From the NCBI RefSeq assembly GCF_001984065.1, contig NZ_LYVP01000002.1:62001-126000 (forward strand): a stretch of 64,000 bases of DNA. The letters are read 5' to 3'. A model generated the notes under the pieces. It searched no databases and was not told where the DNA came from. It was given only the letters and a program-made list of their open reading frames with translations. Below, piece after piece: positions 17,645 to 25,113 of the stretch. The position numbers and the translations under genes were made by a program. The first letter of the stretch is position 1; every line of letters starts with the position of its first letter. This stretch comes from Pseudomonas sp. KK4. GTDB lineage: Bacteria; Pseudomonadota; Gammaproteobacteria; Pseudomonadales; Pseudomonadaceae.

Positions 17645-17691
17645 AGTTTCCCAAGCTGATAACAAGGGTTCGATTCCCCTCACCCGCTCCA
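17645..17691 (+). pseudogene. 3' fragment of tRNA-Gly(CCC)
   Basis: AGTTTCCCAAGCTG matches the anticodon arm of a tRNA-Gly with anticodon CCC, and GGGTTCGATTCCCCT and CACCCGC-T-CCA match its T arm and acceptor 3' end. The 5' half is missing: the preceding bases encode the membrane protein's end and do not form a D arm. It is therefore an attachment-site remnant of an element specific for tRNA-Gly, not a working tRNA. Confidence 0.75.
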
Positions 17692-18527
17692 CCACCTTCA
17701 GGCTTCCAGCGGTATCGATGTGACGAAGCGTAGAACTGGTGACAGTTTTGGTGACAGTAACTGTATTCCTGAGAGTGACTGTGCAGCAACGTGCATGCAA
17801 AACATCTGAGGGACCTTTGCCAGCGCCCCCTCCCTAGGCGCTTTCGGCATTTCATGTTGACCCACGGGAAAGAGGTAAGGACGGTTAGTTTTAGTCTGAT
17901 CACCCTGTAAGCTTTGTTCTGTGCGGCTTTGCGGCTACTGATCCAAGTTAGGTTTTGGTTAGCAGAGGGTTATTAACTAACCTTTATAGATGTTAAAACC
18001 AGTAATATAAAATCTCTATAAATCAGTAAGCTACAATTTACTAACCTCTTAACCTCTAAAGTTAGCTCCAAAGCCCAGCAAACACGGGGCCTGTAAACAT
18101 CGCCCTCCCACACTTCAAAAACTAACCCTGTTCCCAAGCCGCTTCATAAAATCGCTCACCGACATCACTCTGTCGTGCGTTAAAACGGCCCGTTCCTGCA
18201 GGGTTTCGCAGGGGTTTTCAACTCCACTAAATGCCAGAGCAAGTCCCAGCAGGCCTGCGCCGCAATCCGTGCAGAAGATGAGGAAATAACGACACATGTA
18301 GCCCGCAGGCGTGGCGGGGGGGACGAGCGCGCGCCAGGTGTCGTTTGACGGTTGTGATGTCCGTCGGCCTGGCATGACGCATCAGATGAGGGGAACAGCT
18401 AGGCGGCGATGCCGGTGCGGATGGGAGCAACTTGCGTCGAACCGAGTGCGTCCGTAACCGGGCGCACACAGTTTGAGTAACCACAACCGAACGCACCCCC
18501 CCGGTTAAACTGCTGACCCGCGCGATC
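17692..18527. other. 836-base spacer, probable mobile-element debris
   Basis: No gene is supported. Close to the tRNA-Gly fragment, GGTGACAGT is repeated (17739 and 17751 region), which may be a recombinase arm site. From 17883 to 18127 the hexamer GGTTAG/CTAACC occurs five times (17883, 17957, 17977, 18041, 18122) in AT-rich DNA. From 18130 to 18527 the DNA is GC-rich, with short frames on the minus strand that lack family resemblance. Confidence 0.5.
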
Positions 18528-18713
18528 ATGGACGCGCAACTGCCATCCGGCGCACGCCAGACCTACCACCATGCCTACGGCTACATTGTCGCCTCGCAGG
18601 ATGCGGATCTAGCCGACACGGCCGATAGCACACTCATGTGCACTACCGCCCACCGTGCCAGGAACGACGCCCTGCGGTGTTTGCAGGCAAAAAAGATGAA
18701 GACTGATTCATGA
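18528..18713 (+). CDS. small phage-associated hypothetical protein
   Basis: Frame of 61 residues (starts MDAQLPSGARQTYHHAYGYI). It is not recognised. Support comes from the ATGA overlap of its stop with the next small frame, an arrangement common in compact phage early regions, and from the P2-like remnants nearby. No clear ribosome site precedes it. Confidence 0.3.
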   Translation: MDAQLPSGARQTYHHAYGYIVASQDADLADTADSTLMCTTAHRARNDALRCLQAKKMKTDS

Positions 18714-18829
18714 GCGGCCGTAACACGCCCAACCGCTTGGCCGGGTTGAATGCCGCTGGCGAATCGCAAAGATTACTAATGGAAAAGGTGCGCCTCCCAT
18801 CAGGTGGTGCTATACGTGAACTGTGTTAA
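18710..18829 (+). CDS. very small coupled open frame
   Basis: Frame of 39 residues (MSGRNTPNRLAGLNAAGESQ...) that starts inside the preceding stop (ATGA) and ends just before the LexA-type box. Real translation is plausible because of the coupling; no function is recognised. Confidence 0.3.
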   Translation: MSGRNTPNRLAGLNAAGESQRLLMEKVRLPSGGAIRELC

Positions 18830-18844
18830 ATCATCACATCGTGA

Positions 18845-18864
18845 TACTGTTCATAAATACAGTA
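18845..18864. promoter_or_regulatory. LexA-type SOS box
   Basis: CTGT-TCATAAAT-ACAG at 18847-18862 fits the CTGT-N8-ACAG consensus exactly, and the dyad extends one pair further with TA/TA flanks. It lies about 50 bases upstream of the promoter for the Panacea gene pair, so damage-responsive control of that pair, or of a lost divergent gene, is likely. Confidence 0.65.
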
Positions 18865-18910
18865 CATGCAGCCCTTGGTCTGAATACGTTCGAACCTCTG
18901 AGAAAGCTGC

Positions 18911-18938
18911 TTGACTAATTGATACACATGGTGATAAT
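18911..18938 (+). promoter_or_regulatory. probable promoter of the Panacea pair
   Basis: TTGACT (18911-18916) and GATAAT (18933-18938) are 16 bases apart. Transcription would start near 18945, before the hairpin at 18961-18978 and the GTG start at 18991. Confidence 0.5.
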
Positions 18939-18960
18939 TCGCCACCATTTGCGATGTGTG

Positions 18961-18978
18961 TCCCCACCGGAGTGGGGA
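18961..18978 (+). repeat. leader hairpin before the Panacea gene
   Basis: TCCCCAC and GTGGGGA form a 7-base-pair stem around CGGA, directly before the GAGAGG ribosome site. It could affect translation or be an operator for the encoded regulator. Confidence 0.45.
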
Positions 18979-18990
18979 AGAGAGGGTAAT

Positions 18991-19548
18991 GTGATTTTCA
19001 GCGATCAGAAGGTGGCGCAGATGGCTGCTTTCTTTTTGGGCCAGGCTCAAGGAGCAATGCCGCATCTGAAACTCATCAAGCTCATGTACTTAGCGGATCG
19101 TGAGTCGATGGCCCGATTTGATGTTCCAATGACTGACGACCGCCCGGTATCGATGCCCCACGGCCCGGTGCTATCCAGTACCCTTAATTTGATTAAGGGT
19201 ACATCGCGTTCAGATGCTTGGAGCCACTGGATCTCGCCGCTAGAAAATCATGAAGTTCGCTTGGCTTGCGAGATCGAAACACTGGACGACCTTGATGAGC
19301 TAAGCAAGGCCGACCTGAGTGTCATGGAGTCTGTCTGGCAACAATTCGGCCATATGTCGAAGTATCAGCTTCGCGACTACACTCATAAACATCTCCCCGA
19401 ATGGCATGACCCCAATGGTTCATCGAAGGACATTGACATTCGAGAAACCTTTCAGGCACTTGGACAAGATGCTGAGCTAGCAAAGCGTAAAGTTAAATAT
19501 TTGCAAGAGCGAAAAGCTCTTGGAAGAGTCTTAGCCGAGTTCACTTAA
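18991..19548 (+). CDS. Panacea (SocA-like, DUF4065) protein, probable antitoxin
   Basis: Protein of 185 residues from a GTG at 18991 with a GAGAGG site 4-9 bases upstream; longer starts at 18919 or 18928 would lie in the promoter. It shows the Panacea domain pattern: KVAQMAAFFLGQA, then LKLIKLMYLADRESM, VSMPHGPVLSSTLNLI, and a C-terminal helix pair (PF13274, related to Caulobacter SocA). Panacea proteins are antitoxins of many unrelated toxins (PanA in PanAT pairs). Its stop overlaps the next start by one base, as expected for a toxin-antitoxin pair. A LexA-type box lies upstream. It sits in prophage debris yet is intact. Confidence 0.75.
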   Translation: MIFSDQKVAQMAAFFLGQAQGAMPHLKLIKLMYLADRESMARFDVPMTDDRPVSMPHGPVLSSTLNLIKGTSRSDAWSHWISPLENHEVRLACEIETLDDLDELSKADLSVMESVWQQFGHMSKYQLRDYTHKHLPEWHDPNGSSKDIDIRETFQALGQDAELAKRKVKYLQERKALGRVLAEFT

Positions 19549-19946
19549 TGCCAGGACCTGTTTTTCAGAAGGGAACTCTGCTGATCCCAACTGGTGGATC
19601 AGACCACCTGCATGTGGTTATGAATGACCCTATTCATTGCCCCGTCCACGGGCATGTCGTTGTTCTTTTGGTCAACATTTCAACCGTTTATCCCGATAAG
19701 TTTCATGATACCTCATGCATTCTCACACCGGGCGGTCACCCTTTTATCAATCGAGATAGTTGGGTTGTTTATCGTGAAGCCGTGATTTCTCGTGTTGATC
19801 GTGTTGAAAATGGAGTAAATCAAAACGTAATTAGAACTCACCAACCATTCCAGCAGAATGTTTTTGATCAGGTAAGGTACGGATTTGATGTCTCGCCACA
19901 CGTTGCGACGAAAATTACTCGCTTCTTAAAACAGCACCAAATCTAA
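19548..19946 (+). CDS. unknown partner of the Panacea protein, candidate toxin
   Basis: Protein of 132 residues whose ATG overlaps the Panacea stop by one base. By eye it is beta-rich: short hydrophobic strands (FQKGTLLIPT, HLHVVMND, VVVLLVNIST), a CPVHGH motif at about 29-34, and a CILTPGGHPFINRDSWVVYR stretch near 60-80. An SH3-like barrel of the PemK/MazF kind is conceivable but no signature proves it. The position fits the toxin slot of a PanAT-like operon. Moderately AT-rich. Function is inferred from position alone. Confidence 0.6.
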   Translation: MPGPVFQKGTLLIPTGGSDHLHVVMNDPIHCPVHGHVVVLLVNISTVYPDKFHDTSCILTPGGHPFINRDSWVVYREAVISRVDRVENGVNQNVIRTHQPFQQNVFDQVRYGFDVSPHVATKITRFLKQHQI

Positions 19947-19961
19947 AACTGCGCAGCGACT

Positions 19962-21009
19962 TTAACCCTGCGCCGGAATCTCATACGGCCGGAACCGCAC
20001 TACCTCTTCCCCCAACCAGTCGTTGATGTGCAACAACCTGGGCCTGCTCAGGCACTAGCTCGTTGACCGCCCAAACCCGCGCCGCATCGCGGATGGATCC
20101 AAACCCACCAGCGTTCTGGGGGACCACGCCCATCAACTGAGGCGGGATCCGCAGCATGGCGAGCTGGTCGTCCCGGCTGATGTTTTTGATCGCACCGAAA
20201 TCATCCTTCGCCGCCACCTCGCTGATCGGGATCAGTTGCAGACCGTCTTTCTTTCCGCCCGGGGCATACATGAACAGGTTGCGGAAGTTGCCCGGATCCT
20301 TGCTGTTCTTCATCGCGATCCGTAGGTCGTTGACGAAATCCTCGTTCTGGGCCGCGTCAGTTATGTACATGATGAAACCGACATGGCTGCAATTCTGGTA
20401 ATACTTGCGTCGAAACAGTGTCGCGCTCTCGTTGAGCAGCGCGCTCTACAATGCAGGTAGCCACTCGGGCAATCCGTAGATTTCCTGGTTGATATCGACC
20501 ACCCGCATGGCAGATGCTGCCGGTCTTGAACTGGTGCTCGTCCTTCGACCCGTTCACCCGGTAACAGATGTCAAGGTCGGTACCGCGGCGAACGTATTTG
20601 GCCAGGCACGGCGTAAGGCCGATCGCCTGGCGAAGCATGTTGTCGCGCTTCTCCAGGCATAGGTTGCCTGACGAACCCCAGTCCATGACGATCTGCTCAA
20701 GGCTTGCCGACTAAGCAGACTGTGCGGGATGAAGGTACGGGCCAACGGGTTGCGCTTGAAGCTCAGGCCCGACTGCAGGTAAAGCTGGCCTTCGACTTCG
20801 CCAGTCGATTCAGCGCTACCGGCGGCTCGTACCAACGGCCATTGGACCAGCACTCCAGTGTCGAGGATCTCCTCGCCATCAAACACCGGTACTGGATCAC
20901 CGAAGGTGAATGCCATCGACTGGTCGCCTGCGGCTTGCATCAGGTGTTCACCTTCGATGCGTTGAGACGTGGCGGTCTGTGTCTCGCGGCGGTTGCGGCG
21001 GCTACTCAT
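19962..21009 (-). pseudogene. phage portal protein gene (P2 gpQ family), frameshifted
   Basis: Reading across three frames recovers a P2-type portal of nearly full length (1048 bases; the family is about 1035). In order along the minus strand: MSSRRNRRETQT and MAFTFGDPVPV from 21009; then MDWGSSGNLCLEKRDN around 20680; then MYITDAAQNEDFVNDLR to LMGVVPQNAGGFGS from 20370; and finally NDWLGEEVVRF ending at TAA 19964-19962. At least three frameshifts separate the parts, so no working portal is made. Confidence 0.85.
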
Positions 21010-21176
21010 CAGTAAATTTCCATGAAGCCGGTGTTGGCCGAGGTCTGACCCTCCAGCGGCTCGTTCTGTAATGCGTGAAAGAGTGCCCACGCCAGATCGT
21101 CGTGGCCGGTGTCGTCAGTGCGGCCAGTGTAGGTGACTTGGCGACCGCCCGCGGTGACGGTCTTACGGATGAGCTA
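21009..21176 (-). pseudogene. C-terminal fragment of phage terminase ATPase subunit (P2 gpP family)
   Basis: The minus strand reads DDTGHDDLAWALFHALQNEP and ends NTGFMEIY with a TGA that overlaps the portal ATG, the order found in P2-like phages. Only about 55 codons remain. An in-frame TAG near 21175 marks the junction with the recombinase fragment on the other strand. Confidence 0.8.
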
Positions 21177-21192
21177 AGCCGGGCCACAGACA

Positions 21193-21411
21193 TTGCGCGA
21201 TCTATTTGGCGGCGGGCATTACTGCACGGTCAAGGCGCACAGTGATCGCTGGCAGGCGTTTGTGCGCTGGTGTCGCTCGGAGGACGGTCCGGGGTTCAAT
21301 GATGCGCGGCAGATTCATCGGCAGACCTTGTTGGACTATGCCGGACATCTGCGGCGTCATAAATCTGATCGCGACGTAGCTCCAGGTACTCCATTCGAAA
21401 TCCTTCAGTGA
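21193..21411 (+). pseudogene. N-terminal fragment of a tyrosine recombinase
   Basis: The 72-residue frame matches residues about 27-90 of the recombinase at 11012: DLFGGGHYCTVKAHSDRW and FVRWCRSEDGPGFNDARQI against DMFGGGHYGTVRAHSDRW and FVRWCRSEQGPGINDARQI. Both the start and the whole catalytic domain are missing. It is a diverged copy left by another element, since it differs at many bases from the intact gene. Confidence 0.8.
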
Positions 21412-21508
21412 CCTTTCCGTGGGAAAGCGTCAATGATCATCAGGAGTGGCTGCCGCGTATGTCAGACACATCCGAAAATGATGTCCATAGCTTCCTAACC
21501 GGAAACAA

Positions 21509-21538
21509 CAAAGCCCCCGTATCACTACGAGGGCTTTG
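21509..21538 (-). terminator. terminator of the SDR gene
   Basis: CAAAGCCC...GTA/TAC...GGGCTTTG stem (one mismatch) 28 bases past the SDR stop on the minus strand, followed by a T-rich stretch. It marks the return to core sequence. Confidence 0.75.
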
Positions 21539-21566
21539 TCGTTTCCAGGGCTCGTAACCTCAGGTC

Positions 21567-22277
21567 TTAGTGACCCGCGCTCTGCCCACCATCAACGTGC
21601 AGGATCTCACCCGTCACAAACTTCGCACCATCGAGGTACACAACCGCATTAGCAATGTCGTCAATCTCACCCATGTGGCCAACCGGATGCAGAGCACCCA
21701 GCGCCGCATGGGTTTCTTCGCCGTGCATCGGGGTCTTGATGATGCCAGGGGAGACGGCGTTCACACGGATACCACGCTTGGCGTATTCGATAGCCAGGGA
21801 TTTGGTGGCCGCATTCAGGCCGCCTTTGGTCAGCGAAGCCAGTACCGATGGCACGCCGTCGATGGCGTGGTCGACCAGGCTGGTGGTGATGTTGACCACG
21901 TGGCCGCTGCCATTTTTTTCCATCTCGGCGATGGCCAGTTGAGTGATGTAGAAGAAGCCGTTCAGGTTCACGGACAGCACGTTGGCGTAGTCTTCAGCGG
22001 TGTACTGGGTGAACGGTTTGGCGATGAAGATACCGGCGTTGTTGACCAGGGTGTCGATGCGGCCAAAACGGGCGATGGCTTCACGGATCACGCGCTGGGC
22101 AGTTTCCGGTTCGCCGATGTCGCCGGCAACGGTCAGGATGTCCGGATCGGTGGACGGTTTGATCGAACGCGAAGTGGCGACGATCTGATAACCCTGTTCA
22201 CGGAAGGCCTTGACCATGCCGTCGCCCAGACCTTGGGATGCGCCAGTGATTACGATGACTTTTTTCGAATTGCTCAT
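21567..22277 (-). CDS. short-chain dehydrogenase/reductase
   Basis: Cytoplasmic NAD(P)-dependent oxidoreductase of 236 residues from the ATG at 22277 (MSNSKKVIVITGAS); six more residues are possible upstream. The Rossmann motif TGASQGLG at about 11-18, NNAG near 85, the catalytic Ser in ITTSL near 135, and a late SPGIIKTP segment fit classical SDRs. The usual YxxxK pair is not seen: the corresponding place reads LTKGGLNAATKSLA, so Tyr appears to be replaced while Lys may remain. Substrate unknown. It heads away from a DsbA-like gene 43 bases upstream and may share its transcript. Confidence 0.8.
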   Translation of the reverse strand: MSNSKKVIVITGASQGLGDGMVKAFREQGYQIVATSRSIKPSTDPDILTVAGDIGEPETAQRVIREAIARFGRIDTLVNNAGIFIAKPFTQYTAEDYANVLSVNLNGFFYITQLAIAEMEKNGSGHVVNITTSLVDHAIDGVPSVLASLTKGGLNAATKSLAIEYAKRGIRVNAVSPGIIKTPMHGEETHAALGALHPVGHMGEIDDIANAVVYLDGAKFVTGEILHVDGGQSAGH

Positions 22278-22319
22278 GATGTAGACCTCTATCAAAAATG
22301 GGATGTGAAAGTGGGTGAA

Positions 22320-22976
22320 TCAGGCTTCGGCGGGGGCCGCGGCCATTTGTCTCAACACTTGTTCGTAGTACTCGACCGACTGCGAACCGGACACCAGGTG
22401 ACGGCCGTTCAACACCATGGCCGGGACCGAATTGATGCCGTGCTGCCGGTAAAACTCCTCAAGTTCACGCACCTCGTCGGCAAACTCGCCCGACGCCAGC
22501 ACCTTGTGCGCCCGCTCCTCATCCAAACCTGCTTCACCTGCCAATCGCACCAGCGTCTGCCGATCACTCGGGTTCTGGCCTTCGCTGAAGTAAGCGCGAA
22601 GTAGGATTTTCTTCAGCGCCACTTGACGCCCTTCCCCCAATGCCCAAAGCAACAAACGGTGAGCGTCGAAGGTGTTGTAAAAGTGAGTGCGTTTTTCCAG
22701 ATCGAACTTGAAGCCGATGGCATTGCCGCGTTCGATTTGCATCGCTTTGCCGTTGGCGACGTCCTGGGCGGTGCGTCCGTATTTGCGCATCAAGTGCTCA
22801 ACGGCTTTCTCGCCTTCGGGCGGCATGTTCGGGTTCAGTTCGAAGGGCTTGTAGGTCAGCTCGACCGACACCTCACCCGCCACGTTCTCGATTGCCTGCT
22901 CCAGCGCCGTCGCCCCCAGTGCGCACCATGGGCACACCACATCGGAGATGAAATGGATGGTCACCGAGGCGGTCAT
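22320..22976 (-). CDS. DsbA-family oxidoreductase (FrnE-like)
   Basis: Thioredoxin-fold protein of 218 residues with active site CPWC at about 15-18 (FISDVVCPWCALGATALEQA), a cis-Pro region near SVPAMVLN, and the helical insertion of the FrnE/2-hydroxychromene-carboxylate isomerase type. No signal peptide, so it probably acts in the cytoplasm on disulfides or as a glutathione-linked isomerase. The ATG overlaps the stop of the upstream tautomerase gene (ATGA), which shows coupling. Confidence 0.85.
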   Translation of the reverse strand: MTASVTIHFISDVVCPWCALGATALEQAIENVAGEVSVELTYKPFELNPNMPPEGEKAVEHLMRKYGRTAQDVANGKAMQIERGNAIGFKFDLEKRTHFYNTFDAHRLLLWALGEGRQVALKKILLRAYFSEGQNPSDRQTLVRLAGEAGLDEERAHKVLASGEFADEVRELEEFYRQHGINSVPAMVLNGRHLVSGSQSVEYYEQVLRQMAAAPAEA

Positions 22977-23191
22977 GACTGCCCCTCTTCCGCCAGTTGC
23001 TTGCGGTACTGAGTGGTGGTGATCCCGGCGTAACCCCAGTTATCGGTGTCGACTTCTTCGATCACGATATGGGTCAGGTCCGGACGCTTGTTGAGAACGC
23101 GTTCCAGTGTTTCAGTGATTTCGGCGATCACCTGAGCTTTCTGCTCAGTGGTAACCCCGTCGCGGGTGATGCGAACACTTACGAAAGGCAT
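22973..23191 (-). CDS. 4-oxalocrotonate tautomerase family protein
   Basis: Small enzyme of 72 residues. After Met removal, Pro1 (MPFVSVRI) is the catalytic base of tautomerases. The pattern EQKAQVIAEITETLERVL is the family helix, and the strand HIVIEEVDTDNWGYAG follows. The natural substrate is unknown. It leads a three-gene minus-strand group with the DsbA-like and SDR genes, a set suggesting metabolism or detoxification of a carbonyl compound. Confidence 0.85.
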   Translation of the reverse strand: MPFVSVRITRDGVTTEQKAQVIAEITETLERVLNKRPDLTHIVIEEVDTDNWGYAGITTTQYRKQLAEEGQS

Positions 23192-23421
23192 TGAGGAATC
23201 TCCAGTGACCTTCCCGTCGGGATGATGGGAGAGGCGTTGGAGCTCAATGTAGGGAGTTGGCGGGAGGGGATAAAGGTGGGGATGGGAACATCATTAGTTA
23301 CGTTGTGTAATAACCAGGGACATTTGTGGAGCGCGGAAAATGTCGCCGCTGACGACACGTCTTCAGAATATGTTCCCGAAAGCGCCTTTCGACGACATGA
23401 CCCATTGAGCACGCACAAAAA

Positions 23422-23442
23422 AGCCCCGAATCAATCGGGGCT
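23422..23442 (-). terminator. terminator of the oprD-family gene
   Basis: AGCCCCGA/TCGGGGCT stem; on the minus strand it is followed by six Ts. It lies 48 bases after the porin stop. Confidence 0.85.
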
Positions 23443-23489
23443 CCTTCGTTTTAAGGCCTCGAATCAGCCCTCTACACCACAACCCATCA

Positions 23490-24776
23490 TCAGAAAATGT
23501 TGATCGGGTAGTCCACGAACACACGCACTTCGTTACCGCTGACGTTGTACTCGCTCGACTTCTGCGACACGCGCAGGATCGAGCTGCGCAGTTTCACGCT
23601 GAGGTCTTTGGCCGGACCGCTTTGCACGACGTATTTGAACTGGTTGAAGATCTCGCGCTCGGTGCCGCCTTCGCTGGTGGAGGTGGTGATGTTGTCACCG
23701 CGCACGTAGGCGAAGTTGTAGCTCAGGCCTGGAACGCCGAAGGTGCCGAAGTCCAGGCCGTAGCCCAGTTGCCAGCTGCGTTCGTCTTCGGCGTTGAAGT
23801 CGGACCAGTAGGAGTTGGCCAGGTAGATGGTGTTGCCGCCGTCACCGACGCGACCTTGCCCCTTCTGGTAACCGCCGTACGGGTAGCCCAGGTTGCTGTC
23901 GCCGGTGCTGCGCTGGTAACCGAGGGTGAACGAGTGTGGGCCGGTGGCGAAGGTGGCCGCCAGGCTCCAGATCTTGTTGTCGTCGCCGGTCAGGTTGTTG
24001 TCGCGAACGTAGGAATCGTCCAGCTTGGTACGGTAGCCGTTGAAGTCCAGGGTCAGGGACTGGTCCTTGGCCAACGGGAACACGTAGTTGGCGTTCACGT
24101 ACTGCTTCTTCAACACGTCTTCGACGTCGGACGCGTACAAGGCCGCCTTGAATTGTTCGGTGAACTGGTAGCTGCCGCCCAACACGTTGATCGACTTCAG
24201 GCCACCGCTGTCACGACCTTCGGCGCTTTTGCGCGATTCGGCGGTGAAGCGACCGGCGTTCAGTTCCAGGCCCTTGATCTCTTTGGAGTTGATCAGGGTG
24301 CCGGTGTAGCTTTCCGGCAGCAGACGCACGTTGTCGTAGCTCAATACCGGCAGGGCCGGCATCTGGTCACCGTAGGTCAGCGTGGTGCTGGACAGACGGA
24401 ATTTCACCGCTGCGCCCGCCTTGGACAGGTCGTCAGCCGGCTGGCCACTGTCACCTTTTTTGAAGAAATCGATACCCTGCGCGCCGCTGCGGTCTTCGCT
24501 GCGCTCCAGGTTCAGTGCGTACAGACCGAAGGCATCCACACCGACACCGACGGTGCCCTGGGTGAAGCCGGACGAGAACGTGCCGATGGCCGCTTGGCCC
24601 CACTCGGACTTATCGTCGTTGCCGTTTTTGTAGTCACGGTTCATGTAGGCGTTGCGCAGCAGCACTTTGAGGCTGCTGTCTTCGACAAATCCCTTGGATT
24701 CGGCCTGGTCGTTAGCCATGGCCTGTGAAGCGCTCAACATCCCCAGAGCGATCAGGCTGATTCGCTTGTTCAACAT
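23490..24776 (-). CDS. OprD-family outer-membrane porin
   Basis: Outer-membrane channel of 428 residues. The signal peptide (KRISLIALGMLSASQAMA) is cut at about residue 21. The mature N-terminus, EDSSLKVLLRNAYMNRDYKN, is an OprD-family hallmark of the OprE/OprQ side, followed by WGQAAIGTFSSGFTQGTVGVG. Alternating beta strands continue to a final FVDYPINIF ending in Phe, the usual outer-membrane assembly signal. Substrate (amino acids, peptides or aromatic acids) cannot be told. A strong hairpin lies 85 bases upstream in the leader or promoter region. Confidence 0.9.
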   Translation of the reverse strand: MLNKRISLIALGMLSASQAMANDQAESKGFVEDSSLKVLLRNAYMNRDYKNGNDDKSEWGQAAIGTFSSGFTQGTVGVGVDAFGLYALNLERSEDRSGAQGIDFFKKGDSGQPADDLSKAGAAVKFRLSSTTLTYGDQMPALPVLSYDNVRLLPESYTGTLINSKEIKGLELNAGRFTAESRKSAEGRDSGGLKSINVLGGSYQFTEQFKAALYASDVEDVLKKQYVNANYVFPLAKDQSLTLDFNGYRTKLDDSYVRDNNLTGDDNKIWSLAATFATGPHSFTLGYQRSTGDSNLGYPYGGYQKGQGRVGDGGNTIYLANSYWSDFNAEDERSWQLGYGLDFGTFGVPGLSYNFAYVRGDNITTSTSEGGTEREIFNQFKYVVQSGPAKDLSVKLRSSILRVSQKSSEYNVSGNEVRVFVDYPINIF

Positions 24777-24860
24777 TTTGTTTTCCTTATTACGGGTTGA
24801 AACGCGCTGTGTCGAACGACTGAAATGGCACTATCGCGCTCTTTTTTCATTCCGCAAAGC

Positions 24861-24897
24861 AAAAGGCCCGCCCACGAAAATTCGAGGCGGGCCTTTT
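24861..24897. terminator. strong hairpin upstream of the porin gene
   Basis: AAAAGGCCCGCC/GGCGGGCCTTTT stem with a 13-base loop and T-rich tail on the plus strand, weaker tail on the minus strand. No rightward gene precedes it. It may be a leader attenuator of the porin gene or a relic. Confidence 0.6.
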
Positions 24898-25063
24898 TAT
24901 TATTTTGGGTCATGGCGGTCTGCCACAGGCGTTGGCCGAATCGTAGCCGCGCCCTCAACAGTGTGTCAATTTCATGATTGCGCAGTAATTAGGCGAAAAT
25001 CTTCTAAGAAATCCCTTTACGCGGCAGAAAAACTCAAAACGAGCGGTTTCTATCAGCAAAAAA

Positions 25064-25086
25064 AACGCTGCCATCCCGGCAGCGTT
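25064..25086 (-). terminator. terminator of the 70-residue gene
   Basis: AACGCTGCC/GGCAGCGTT stem; on the minus strand eight Ts follow. Confidence 0.85.
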
Positions 25087-25113
25087 CTCTTTGATCAATC
25101 CGTTGTTTTCTTC

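Larger units (their letters stand above)
24777..25113. other. 337-base spacer between porin and small protein
   Basis: Contains two hairpins: 24861-24897 and the terminator of the next minus-strand gene at 25064-25086. The AT-rich stretch 24940-25060 should contain the porin promoter. No gene is seen. Confidence 0.5.

Noticed and set aside
17561..17903. Minus-strand frames with VRGIEPLLSAWE or AGEGNRTLVISLGNW
   Set aside because: They are the familiar false proteins read backwards through a tRNA 3' end, here the tRNA-Gly fragment.
18115..18529. Two minus-strand frames of 86 and 100 codons, considered as phage Ogr/Delta-type zinc fingers
   Set aside because: The required Cys spacing is not present in either frame.
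18955..18985. GTGTCCCCACCGGAGTGGGGA, which resembles a type I-E CRISPR repeat
   Set aside because: Only one copy exists, with no spacers or cas genes; it is treated as a leader hairpin.
18919..18990. Upstream starts for the Panacea protein
   Set aside because: They fall in the probable promoter and leader hairpin, and the added residues do not resemble the family N-terminus.
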